The position numbers and the translations under genes were made by a program. Positions 25,244-32,991 of a stretch of 64,000 nucleotides of DNA are shown here, piece after piece. Source of the DNA: CAWKAV01 sp963847735 (GTDB lineage Bacteria; Desulfobacterota; Desulfuromonadia; Desulfuromonadales; BM103); NCBI GenBank assembly GCA_963847735.1, contig CAWKAV010000029.1, positions 186,001-250,000 on the forward strand, read 5' to 3'. The notes beneath the pieces are model-generated. The model was not told where the DNA came from and made no database searches. It was given only the letters and a program-made list of their open reading frames with translations. How positions within the stretch are numbered: the stretch's first letter is position 1; each line of letters starts with the position of its first letter.

Positions 25244-26509
25244 ATGGCCAAACTCAAAGACCTCGAAGATTATCGCGAAGAGATTGAACAGTGCGTCAAG
25301 TGCGGGGCCTGCCGTGCCCACTGTCCGGTGTTCGGTGCCGAGAAACGCGAAGGCCGGGTCGCCCGCGGCAAGATCGCCCTGGCCCACTCGATACTGGAAG
25401 GTGAAGTCGACCTGGAGGCCAAGGTTCTGGAGGACATGAGCCAGTGCCTGCTGTGCGGCAGTTGCTGTGCGCAGTGCCCTAACAAGGTTCCCACCGAAGA
25501 TATCGTTGCGGCCACCAGGCGCCGGATTGCCGAACAGCAGGGTCTTTCGACCTTCGGCAAGGGCGTTGCCGCCGTGCTGGGCCGACCGAAACTGATGAAC
25601 CTGCTGGCCAAATCGGGCGGCGCCCTGTCGTTTCTGCTCTTTAAAAAACTGCCGGAAAACAGCGGCCTGCGTTTGCGTTTCCCGGCCCCTTACCTCGAGC
25701 AGGATCGTACCCTGCCACCCATGACTACCCAACCCTTTCGCGAGCGGGTTCCAGAGCTTATCCCCGGCGATCCGCAACAGCCGACCATCCTCTTTTTCAC
25801 CGGCTGTGGCATCAACTACATGTATCCGGCGGTTGGTGAAGCTTTCCTTAAAGCGCTGAAGTTTCTCGGTGTCACGATCATCATTCCCAAAGATCAGGCC
25901 TGTTGCGGCCTGCCTGCCATAAGCGCCGGGGCCACGCAAACCGTTGAAAAGCTGGCCGAACAGAATCTTGCGGCGCTCAGTCGTCACAAGGTGGATCACA
26001 TCATCACGGCCTGTGCCTCCTGCAATGCCGGACTCGGCAAAATCTACGCGGAAATGGGCGACGAGTTCGGAGATCTGTCGGCAAAGACCATGGATATCTT
26101 TGTCTTCCTGGCCAATCACGGTCTGCCGGAGAAGCTGGCGGCGCTGCCCAAAACCAAACAGCGCATCAAGGTGACCTACCACGACCCCTGCCATCTGCGT
26201 ACCCGTGGTATCACCAAGGAGCCGCGCCAGATTCTCAAAGCCCTGCCGCAGGTGGAATTCGTCGAAATGCCCGGCGCCGGTACCTGTTGTGGGCTGGGTG
26301 GGACCTATTCGGTCTACCACTACGAAAATAGTAAAAAGATCGGTGCAAAAAAAGCGGCCCACATTACGGGTAGCGGCGCGGAACTGGTAGCGACTGACTG
26401 CCCGGGCTGCATCATGCAACTTCAGGACAGCATCAATCACGCCGGCGGCGGTCAGCGCGCCGTTCATATTTTAGAGCTGCTCGCTGACGCCCTGCCTGAC
26501 CAGCGCTGA
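25244..26509 (+). CDS. glcF: Iron-sulfur subunit of lactate/glycolate dehydrogenase (CCG domain protein)
   Basis: Electron-transfer partner of GlcD. 421 residues: two N-terminal 4Fe-4S motifs (CVKCGACRAHCPVFG and CLLCGSCCAQCPNKVP) and two CCG domains that bind a further cluster (DQACCGLPA around residue 217; GTCCGLGGTYS near 350, with CPGC before the C-terminus). Start ATG 25244. The spacer before it contains ACCACGTACCACGTACC short repeats and no clear ribosome site, but the reading frame and domain start leave little choice. Probably soluble or membrane-associated, delivering electrons toward menaquinone. Confidence 0.9.
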   Translation: MAKLKDLEDYREEIEQCVKCGACRAHCPVFGAEKREGRVARGKIALAHSILEGEVDLEAKVLEDMSQCLLCGSCCAQCPNKVPTEDIVAATRRRIAEQQGLSTFGKGVAAVLGRPKLMNLLAKSGGALSFLLFKKLPENSGLRLRFPAPYLEQDRTLPPMTTQPFRERVPELIPGDPQQPTILFFTGCGINYMYPAVGEAFLKALKFLGVTIIIPKDQACCGLPAISAGATQTVEKLAEQNLAALSRHKVDHIITACASCNAGLGKIYAEMGDEFGDLSAKTMDIFVFLANHGLPEKLAALPKTKQRIKVTYHDPCHLRTRGITKEPRQILKALPQVEFVEMPGAGTCCGLGGTYSVYHYENSKKIGAKKAAHITGSGAELVATDCPGCIMQLQDSINHAGGGQRAVHILELLADALPDQR

Positions 26510-26531
26510 CAGGATTTAAACACATATTGCA

Positions 26532-26559
26532 TTGTAAACAGCAGACAAGCTGTTAGAAT
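26532..26559 (+). promoter_or_regulatory. Likely sigma-70 promoter of the triheme cytochrome gene
   Basis: TTGTAA at 26532-26537 and TAGAAT at 26554-26559 with a 16-base spacer, about 60 bases before the start codon. Confidence 0.4.
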
Positions 26560-26616
26560 TCACCCGACTATTTTGCCACCCCGGCAACCCCGACTTTGAC
26601 CTCAAGGAGAAAAATC

Positions 26617-26934
26617 ATGCAAAGATTTGCCGTTCTGGTTACGACCATCCTATTCGTAAGCTCTAGCATCGCGTTAGCCGTACCGGCGCAAAAAACCATT
26701 GAATTCAACAAAAGCCCGATGGGTGTTGTGACCTTTGACGGCACGTTGCACAAGGACGCCGGCAACAAGTGCAAGGATTGCCACAATACGGGGATGTTCC
26801 CGAAGATGAAGCAGGGGACGGTCACGATCACCATGAACGACATCTACGCCGGCAAGCTTTGCGGCGTCTGTCATAATGGCAAGCGCGCTTTTGATGCGAA
26901 AGGCAACTGCGCCCGGTGCCATGTGAAGAAGTAA
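26617..26934 (+). CDS. Triheme c7-type periplasmic cytochrome
   Basis: About 105 residues from the ATG at 26617 (AAGGAG at 26604-26609). A signal peptide (FAVLVTTILFVSSSIALAVPA) is followed by three heme sites CKDCH, CGVCH and CARCH plus distal His candidates. The repeated motif FNKSPMGVVTFDGTLH and GVCHNGKRAFD fit the small c(7)-type triheme family described in metal-reducing Geobacter relatives. It would carry electrons across the periplasm; the partners are not in the window. Monocistronic, with a promoter-like element before and a clear terminator after. Placement next to glcDF may be coincidental. Confidence 0.9.
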   Translation: MQRFAVLVTTILFVSSSIALAVPAQKTIEFNKSPMGVVTFDGTLHKDAGNKCKDCHNTGMFPKMKQGTVTITMNDIYAGKLCGVCHNGKRAFDAKGNCARCHVKK

Positions 26935-26955
26935 CGCGAAATGATGAGAAGAAAG

Positions 26956-26984
26956 GCCCGCTGGTTATTCCGGCGGGCTTTTTT
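26956..26984 (+). terminator. Rho-independent terminator of the cytochrome gene
   Basis: GCCCGC and GCGGGC arms (the stem extends inward through GG/CC) followed by TTTTTTATAT, about 20 bases past the stop. Confidence 0.9.
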
Positions 26985-27096
26985 ATATATCGGAAAAGGC
27001 CTTCTTCTTTGTCTCAACTAATATTAACAAATATGAGCGATTCAGAATACAGCATGCTGTCGTGCGCATCAAAGAATCCGATACGGAGGCTACTCA

Positions 27097-27504
27097 ATGT
27101 TCTTCCCGTGGAAAAACGAATACAGCGTCGGCCTCGAAGAGATTGACCTTCAGCACCGCCTTTTGATCAACATGATCGACGATCTCTACGTGGCGATATA
27201 CGAAAATGAAGGTTCGGAGGCCATCCCTGCCCTTCTTGGCCACCTGAAGGATTACACCCGGGATCATTTCGCCAAAGAGAAGACAATGATGGAAGAGGCC
27301 GGTTACGAAGGACTCCATGGGCATCTGCAGGAACATGATAAAATGATTGCCAAGGTTGCTGAGATTGAATTGAAAAATTCACGCGGCCAGATTGGTGGCT
27401 TGAGTCCACTCGTGGTCTACCTGCGCAACTGGCTCGAAAACCATATTTGCATAATCGACAAAGCGATGGCGCGGGAACTCATGAACAAAAACCAGGAGCA
27501 ATAA
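27097..27504 (+). CDS. Bacteriohemerythrin
   Basis: Four-helix di-iron oxygen-binding protein, 135 residues. The expected ligands are all visible: His in WKNEYSVGLEEIDLQHRLL (the LQH context), His and Glu in TRDHFAKEKTMM, the His pairs in GHLQEHDKM, and the final His-Asp in ENHICIIDKAM. The sequence is close to the classic PWxxxYSVGxxxID(x)QH start. It may sense or buffer oxygen in the cytoplasm. A second hemerythrin-type gene at 14429 is broken. Convergent with moaA; no terminator is obvious between them. Confidence 0.93.
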   Translation: MFFPWKNEYSVGLEEIDLQHRLLINMIDDLYVAIYENEGSEAIPALLGHLKDYTRDHFAKEKTMMEEAGYEGLHGHLQEHDKMIAKVAEIELKNSRGQIGGLSPLVVYLRNWLENHICIIDKAMARELMNKNQEQ

Positions 27505-27562
27505 CTGTACTCACACGGCGTAGTTTTCGAGAAAGTATTTCACGAATAACTCGTTCAACCCC

Positions 27563-28543
27563 TTAACCGCCAATCCCATGCATACGTCGATTCGGTGTTG
27601 AAAAATCTTTGCCATTGATCCGATGCTTTTCCGGTTTGGCGCAGGCGGCGGCCAGCAAAAGCTGTTCCAGGGCACGATCATCACTGCCGTCACGCAGGGC
27701 CTTCTTGAGATCGGTCTCCGCATTATCGAAGAGGCAGCCACGCACCCGGCCATCAGCCATCACCCGCAGGCGGTTGCAATCGCCACAGAAATGCCCTGAG
27801 ACCGAGGGTATCAGTCCGATTCGGCCTTTGGCACCAGAAAGACGATACATATGAGCCGGTCCAGAAGTCTCCTGGTGTGGGAGTGCTTCCAGTCCTCCGA
27901 GTGTCCTCAATTGCGCCTCAACATCAGCCATCGGCAGGCCATCCCTGGAAGCGTATTCCAAGTCGGCGCTGATCGGCATAAACTCAATGAAACGCACATC
28001 CCATGGATGTTCCATGGTGAGTCGGGCAAAATCGACAATCTCGTCGGCATTGAAGTCCGCAAACGGGATAACATTAAGTTTTATCGGCAGCATGCCGGCC
28101 TTTTCGGCTGCATCAATCCCGGCCATGACCCGTTCCAGGCCATCACGGCGCGTCAGTTCTTTGAAACGTTCCGGGCGAAGGGTGTCAAGGCTGACATTGA
28201 CGCGCGACAGCCCGGCGGCCCTGAGATCGTCTGCCTGTTCTGCAAGAAGCAGCCCGTTGGTGGTCAGGGTGATTTCTGGCTTTTCTGGCAACGCCGACAG
28301 TTGCGCGATGAAATTGACCAGACCTCGACGCACCAGCGGTTCGCCACCGGTCACCCGAACCTTGCGGATACCGAGGCGACAGCCCGCGGCGACGACCCGC
28401 AGCATTTCCTCGTAACGCAGCACCTCGTCATGCGGGAGTTCCGCCACGCCTTCTTCAGGCATGCAGTAACGACAACGCAGGTTGCAGCGATCAGTGACCG
28501 ACAGGCGTAAATATTCGATTGTGCGACCGAATTGATCTTGCAC
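27563..28543 (-). CDS. moaA: GTP 3',8-cyclase MoaA
   Basis: Radical SAM enzyme that rearranges GTP in the first step of molybdopterin synthesis, before MoaC. 326 residues from a GTG at 28543. N-terminal cluster CNLRCRYC (C20, C24, C27), the TGGEPLVRRGL region, the C-terminal cluster GHFCGDCNRLR with RGCLF, and the essential C-terminal Gly-Gly end (HGIGG). It starts 10 bases after the pilT stop, so both are probably on one transcript. moaC lies about 9 kb away. Confidence 0.96.
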   Translation of the reverse strand: MQDQFGRTIEYLRLSVTDRCNLRCRYCMPEEGVAELPHDEVLRYEEMLRVVAAGCRLGIRKVRVTGGEPLVRRGLVNFIAQLSALPEKPEITLTTNGLLLAEQADDLRAAGLSRVNVSLDTLRPERFKELTRRDGLERVMAGIDAAEKAGMLPIKLNVIPFADFNADEIVDFARLTMEHPWDVRFIEFMPISADLEYASRDGLPMADVEAQLRTLGGLEALPHQETSGPAHMYRLSGAKGRIGLIPSVSGHFCGDCNRLRVMADGRVRGCLFDNAETDLKKALRDGSDDRALEQLLLAAACAKPEKHRINGKDFSTPNRRMHGIGG

Positions 28544-28552
28544 GAGACTCCG

Positions 28553-29626
28553 TCAGGCTCCGCGTCTCTGGGTCGGCAGGTATTGTTCAAAGGCTTTCTT
28601 GTCGAGGCAACAGCGATACGCTTCCTCGCCGTTGATGTACTTGGCCTTGAGCAACTCAAGAATGTGCTGATCCATCATTTGCATGCCTTCGCCCTTTGCT
28701 GTCTGCATGATTGAAGGCACCTGGAACGTCTTGCCCTCACGGATCAGGTTGGAAACCGCAGCATTGCAGATCAGTATTTCAAAGGCGACCGCACGGCCTT
28801 TGCCGTCCGCCCTGCGCAGCAATTGCTGGCAGATAACTCCCTTGAGGCTCTCACCAAGCATGGTACGCACCTGCTCCTGCTGATCCTTGGGGAAGGCGTC
28901 GATGATCCGATCGATGGTTTTCGGAGCCGAGTTGGTGTGCAGGGTGCCGAACACCAGGTGGCCGGTTTCGGCAGCAGTCATTGCCAGGGAAATCGTCTCC
29001 AGGTCACGCATCTCGCCAACCAGGATCACATCGGGGTCCTCGCGCAGCGCAGCACGCAGAGCATTCGTAAAGGACTGCGAGTGTTTGCCGATCTGGCGCT
29101 GGTTGAGGAGCGACAGCTGATTTTCATGGATAAACTCGAGAGGATCTTCAAGCGTCAGGATATGCTCGCGGCGGGTACTGTTAATCAGGTCGATCATCGC
29201 CGCCAGCGTGGTCGATTTACCGCTGCCGGTCGGTCCGGTCACCAGCACCAGACCTTTTTTCAGCTTGGTCAGTTTACGCATACCCTCGGGAAGTCCGAGT
29301 TGATCAGCGGTCAGGATTTTGGTCGGGATAATACGGAAGACGGCAGCGATCCCCCGGTGGGTCTCCATCAGGTTGCCCCGGAAACGGGCAACATCCGGCA
29401 GGGCATAGGCAAAATCAAGATCACGAGTTTCTTCGAATTCGGCACGCTGCTCCTTGGTCAGGATCTCAAAAAGAAGCCCACGGGCCTGCTGATCGTCCAA
29501 GGGGGGGTAATTGAGTTTTTCCATGTCGCCGTTCAGTCGGAAAATAGGTGGCGCGCCGGTAGAGATATGCAGGTCACTGGCACCCTGCTGCTTCAGCATC
29601 TTGAACAGCGAATCAATTTTAGCCAT
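28553..29626 (-). CDS. pilT: Type IV pilus retraction ATPase PilT family
   Basis: Hexameric AAA-type ATPase that depolymerises type IV pili. About 357 residues from the ATG at 29626, with GGGAGAAT upstream; the longer in-frame extension lacks family sequence. N-terminal PAS-like domain (KQQGASDLHISTGAPPIFR), Walker A GPTGSGKSTT, Walker B ILVGEMRD, His box GHLVFGTLHTNSA, and AAVSNLIREGK, which corresponds to the PilT AIRNLIRE signature with changes. It may be PilT proper or a paralogue (PilT-2/PilT-4 kinds), since such genomes carry several. It precedes moaA. Confidence 0.9.
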   Translation of the reverse strand: MAKIDSLFKMLKQQGASDLHISTGAPPIFRLNGDMEKLNYPPLDDQQARGLLFEILTKEQRAEFEETRDLDFAYALPDVARFRGNLMETHRGIAAVFRIIPTKILTADQLGLPEGMRKLTKLKKGLVLVTGPTGSGKSTTLAAMIDLINSTRREHILTLEDPLEFIHENQLSLLNQRQIGKHSQSFTNALRAALREDPDVILVGEMRDLETISLAMTAAETGHLVFGTLHTNSAPKTIDRIIDAFPKDQQEQVRTMLGESLKGVICQQLLRRADGKGRAVAFEILICNAAVSNLIREGKTFQVPSIMQTAKGEGMQMMDQHILELLKAKYINGEEAYRCCLDKKAFEQYLPTQRRGA

Positions 29627-29798
29627 ATTCTCTCCCGGAGGCATTGCCCACCTTAAACCTCGGCCATTCTCGCAGAGGGCTCTTTTCATTGTCAAGTTGA
29701 ATGGCTTTCGCACCAACTGGATTCGAGCTTGATATCCGGGTTATCATTGTGGTATCAAGCCCCGGTTCATGTACCCTGCTATAAAAGGTGGAAAAACT

Positions 29799-30776
29799 AT
29801 GCGGATTAAAGCCCTGGGACTTCTTTCCGGCGGACTCGACAGCAGCCTGGCAGCCTTGTGCCTGAAACGCCAGGGCCTCGAAGTCACGGCCATTGCTTTT
29901 GTGACGCCGTTCTTTGGCAGCAGCAAAGCAGAGCATGCGGCCCGGCAGATGGAGGTCCCCCTGATCGTCGAGGATATCAGCAAGGTCCACCTCGATATGC
30001 TGAAGAGTCCTCGCTACGGCTATGGCAAGAACATGAATCCCTGTATTGACTGTCATGCCATGATGTTTCGACTGGCTGGCGGAATCATGGCCGAAAGGGG
30101 CTTCGACTTTCTCTTCTCCGGCGAGGTCCTCGGCCAGCGGCCTATGAGTCAGAATGCCCAGGCTCTGAGTACCGTGGCCAATTATTCAGGCCATCCGGAA
30201 CGAATTCTCAGACCGCTGAGTGCCCGACTTCTGCCGATCACGGTCATGGAAGAGCAAGGTCTGGTCAACCGGGATCAACTCCTCGATATCCAGGGTCGCT
30301 CGCGCAAGCCCCAGGAAGCCCTCGCCAGGGAATGGGGCCTGGCAGATTTCCCCTCCTCAGGTGGCGGTTGTCTGCTGACCGAGATCCATTTTTCCGACCG
30401 CCTGCGCGACCTGTTCGATCACCAGCCCGGCTGCACCGTTGAGGACGTCGAACTGCTCAAGATCGGTCGCCAGTTTCGTCTTTCCGAACAGGCAAAATTG
30501 ACACTCGGCAGGCATCAGCAGGATAACGAGTCTATTCGGGGAGCAGCCGGCGGCACGTACATCATGTTGAGCGCTCCCGGGCTCTCCGGCCCTCTGGGCC
30601 TGATTTCAGGGCAACCGGCCGAAGTGGATCTAAAGATCGCCGGTTCGATCCTGGCTGCTTACGGCAAGGGCAAGGATTTGGAAACCGTCGAGATTCTGGC
30701 TGAGACTGCCGATGGCGAGAATCGCTTCACCGTATCTCCCATGTCCAGAGATAAAGCCACAGACATGATTATATAA
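29799..30776 (+). CDS. PP-loop ATPase, probable tRNA thiolation-type enzyme
   Basis: 325 residues from the ATG at 29799 with AGGTGG upstream. An N-terminal ATP-pyrophosphatase domain with PP-loop LSGGLDSSLAALCL, then NPCIDCHAMMF and FLFSGEVLGQRPMSQN, resembling the adenylation domains of MnmA and ThiI. A second Cys (GGGCLLTE, about residue 190) could form the MnmA-like catalytic pair with the CIDC Cys. The C-terminal part has no family that I can name with certainty. It most likely activates a tRNA or another substrate for sulfur insertion. Divergent from pilT-moaA. Confidence 0.7.
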   Translation: MRIKALGLLSGGLDSSLAALCLKRQGLEVTAIAFVTPFFGSSKAEHAARQMEVPLIVEDISKVHLDMLKSPRYGYGKNMNPCIDCHAMMFRLAGGIMAERGFDFLFSGEVLGQRPMSQNAQALSTVANYSGHPERILRPLSARLLPITVMEEQGLVNRDQLLDIQGRSRKPQEALAREWGLADFPSSGGGCLLTEIHFSDRLRDLFDHQPGCTVEDVELLKIGRQFRLSEQAKLTLGRHQQDNESIRGAAGGTYIMLSAPGLSGPLGLISGQPAEVDLKIAGSILAAYGKGKDLETVEILAETADGENRFTVSPMSRDKATDMII

Positions 30777-30970
30777 ACTTGAAATCATTCTCGTTATCAA
30801 TATCGGGATTGGCTTCTTTCCGTCTCTCGAGAGCAGGATATCAGAATTGGGAGGATAACCCGACTTCCCGAACGCGTGGTTAGTTCTTGCCTGCCCGCCC
30901 TGAAAGCACTATATTTCTGACAATGATCCGTTAATGTTAGGACGCTGTACCTCAAAGGGGATAAAAAACG

Positions 30971-31552
30971 ATGAGAAGAATCCCGTCACTGCTTTTACCA
31001 GCCATACTGATTGTTCTGTTGTGTTCGTGTGCTGTCCCACAGGGAGAAATGCCCGATGATAAACGTTCGGCTATCGATACTCTTCATGATGATGCGCTTG
31101 CCAGGCTTTACAAGCAACGGCCTTCGGCACAGGAGGTCATTGACAGGGCGGCTGGTTACGCGACCTTCAGCAATGTCAGTGTCCAGTTCTTGATTGTTGG
31201 CGGCGGTGGCGGCCATGGCGTGGCAGTAGATCAGGCTTCCGGACAAAGGACTTACATGAAAATGGCGCAGATCGACCTTGGCCTGGGTTTTGGTGTTAAT
31301 GACCTGCGGGTAGTTTTTGTCTTCCACAGCACGCGTGCCTATACGGCCTTCGTCAACGACGGCTGGGATTTCGGCGGGCAACTGGATCTTACCGCAAAAA
31401 CCCTGGATCAAGGCCCTTCTGCCATCGGCGAGATGACGATCGATGCTGAAACAACTGTTTTCACCATGTCGAAAGAAGGAGCGATGGCCAAAGTCAACCT
31501 GGCTGGCACAAAATACTGGAAGGACGAAAGCCTGAACCGGGCATTGTACTAA
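30971..31552 (+). CDS. SYLF-domain lipoprotein
   Basis: 193 residues. A lipoprotein signal (LLLPAILIVLLCSC, lipobox LCSC) is followed by a SYLF/YSC84 lipid-binding-type domain: QRPSAQEVIDRAAGYATFSN, GGGGHGVAVD, DLGLGFGVNDLRVVFVFHS, GAMAKVNLAGTKYWKD. SYLF proteins bind phosphoinositides in eukaryotes; bacterial members are exported proteins of unknown role. GGGG replaces the usual G-x-G tract. Single gene; likely outer-membrane attached. Confidence 0.85.
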   Translation: MRRIPSLLLPAILIVLLCSCAVPQGEMPDDKRSAIDTLHDDALARLYKQRPSAQEVIDRAAGYATFSNVSVQFLIVGGGGGHGVAVDQASGQRTYMKMAQIDLGLGFGVNDLRVVFVFHSTRAYTAFVNDGWDFGGQLDLTAKTLDQGPSAIGEMTIDAETTVFTMSKEGAMAKVNLAGTKYWKDESLNRALY

Positions 31553-31926
31553 GTCTAGAGCTTACGACGCATGACGGAGCAATCGTTCTGTTCGAAGGTC
31601 AAGTTCGCTGGTCGAAAAAAGCCCCATCAAAACTTTGCCATAAAATGAAGTCAGGAATGGGCATTTATATCCAAAAGATTTTGAAAGGCGAAGACGTATT
31701 TCATACTTTCCCCCTCAATAGCACTATTGCCGGGTCCGCGCTTTTGATGTCTGGTGTCGCCGTGAGTCCCGAACCTACCGCATTCCATATTCCTGCAAAA
31801 GTTAACTTGTAGGCCAAGAACCCGCATAGGAAGCCTTAGTTTATTGCTCGGATCATCAGGGGGCACGAAAAAATCCTCCAAGGCTGTAACCCTGGAGGAT
31901 TTTATCATTGCAGAAATTTTACTCTT
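31553..31926. other. Intergenic stretch, terminator only
   Basis: About 370 bases between the SYLF and PagL-like genes. I see nothing in it except the terminator hairpin at 31868-31903. Confidence 0.5.
31868..31903 (-). terminator. Terminator of the PagL-like gene (bidirectional shape)
   Basis: AAAATCCTCCA and TGGAGGATTTT pair over 11 bp around a 12-base loop; the minus strand continues TTTTTT after the stem. Confidence 0.75.
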
Positions 31927-32490
31927 TCAAAAATTGTGTCTGAGCTCAAGAAAGTTAATATCCACACCTTTTGAATGAGTGCCATAAATCGTGGCGTCGG
32001 AAATGTGGTGAAACCGCCACCCGGCAACAAAGCCTGATCCCAGGTCAAAACCAACGCCGCCGTGGGCCACTATTTGAACCGGTCCGCCCATATTCTGCTC
32101 TCCATAGTGCTGTCTGCTGAGAACAGACAAGCCTGTACCGAAATCGAATGTCATCCCCCAATTCGGTCTATAAAAAGCGATGCCAGGGCCCAGTTCGGAG
32201 ACGAAGCCTGTATCACCACCGCCCCTGAGAATACCCACTGCGCCATTCACTCTCCAGTTCACATCCCAATCTGAAGGCATTTGCCCACGCCAAGGAGTGG
32301 AGAGGGTCATAAAGACGTCGGTCTGGTAAAAATTTTCTTTTTCAACCGGGGGTATTGCAACATTCTTAAGATTGATCCCTCCTCGAATACCCAGAGACTG
32401 AATTTTAAACCCTTGGGCATAGCTGCTTGCCGATAATAAAAGTGCGAGGTTAATCAAAACCAATATCAACAGCATCTTAGGTCTAGGCAT
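31927..32490 (-). CDS. PagL-like lipid A 3-O-deacylase
   Basis: Small outer-membrane beta barrel. A signal peptide (MLLILVLINLALLLSASSYAQG) is followed by barrel strands ending in the catalytic region WRFHHISDATIYG and a C-terminal aromatic-adjacent end (LELRHNF). In PagL a His-Ser pair removes the 3-O acyl chain of lipid A; HHISDAT places His and Ser correctly. I use the ATG at 32490; ATGs at 32500 and 32512 are possible. Spacing and weak ribosome sites do not settle this. It could modify the cell's own LPS. Confidence 0.75.
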   Translation of the reverse strand: MPRPKMLLILVLINLALLLSASSYAQGFKIQSLGIRGGINLKNVAIPPVEKENFYQTDVFMTLSTPWRGQMPSDWDVNWRVNGAVGILRGGGDTGFVSELGPGIAFYRPNWGMTFDFGTGLSVLSRQHYGEQNMGGPVQIVAHGGVGFDLGSGFVAGWRFHHISDATIYGTHSKGVDINFLELRHNF

Positions 32491-32641
32491 CGATTTACAT
32501 TCCATGTTCAAAAGATAAGTCCAAATTATGGCCAAATGCACTTCCAGATACGGGTTCTGTTGTGACATTTTAATGGAGCAAAAGTATCTCAAAACCTTCG
32601 TTAAAAATATTCTTTTAATTCTTCCTGCATGCTTTGTCTAG

Positions 32642-32821
32642 GTAAAAATTATCCAAGGGAAAACGCCCGAGGTTCTGATCAAGTTCATGTCCCGCCTGGT
32701 CGAGGGCGCTGATCGCAAAGTGTTTCTGATCCTGGACAACCTGCGCGATCTTTTATCTCCCGTCGTATTCACCGGAACTCAATCCCGATGAGGACCTCAA
32801 TGGGGACCTTAAGCACTGTAG
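32642..32821 (+). pseudogene. IS630-family transposase remnant
   Basis: The plus frame reads KIIQGKTPEVLIKFMSRL, then ADRKVFLILDNLR, the DDE-domain segment with the second catalytic Asp (LILDN). After a deletion and frame change comes SPELNPDEDLNGDLKH, which contains the third catalytic acid region of IS630 (SPELNPDE-x-LN-x-DLK). The ~30 residues normally between these blocks are gone, as are both ends of the element; no inverted repeats are seen. Confidence 0.75.
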
Positions 32822-32936
32822 TTTAATCACCGAAGCAATAACCTTCAGTTGACTGTTAATCCATACAAATCACTGCTCAAAATTATTGCGACCACTTTTT
32901 CAAATAAGGGATCTGGCTCCTTGCAGAGTCAGGTTG

Positions 32937-32971
32937 AAAAAAGCTCCCCGGTTTCCCGGAGAGCTTTTTTT
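32937..32971 (-). terminator. Terminator of groESL
   Basis: Minus strand AAAGCTCTCCGGG and CCGGGGAGCTTTTTT pair around a short loop; T runs on both strands. It lies about 20 bases past the groL stop. Confidence 0.88.
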
Positions 32972-32991
32972 CTTTCGTGAACGATTTGGCG

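Larger units (their letters stand above)
32491..32991. other. Gap holding an IS630 relic and the groESL terminator
   Basis: 500 bases between the PagL-like gene and groL. Content: the transposase fragment at 32642-32821 and the hairpin at 32937-32971; nothing else supported. Confidence 0.5.

Noticed and set aside
25163..26467. 434-codon minus-strand ORF opposite glcF
   Set aside because: Antisense to a gene with two ferredoxin motifs and CCG domains; no family features of its own.
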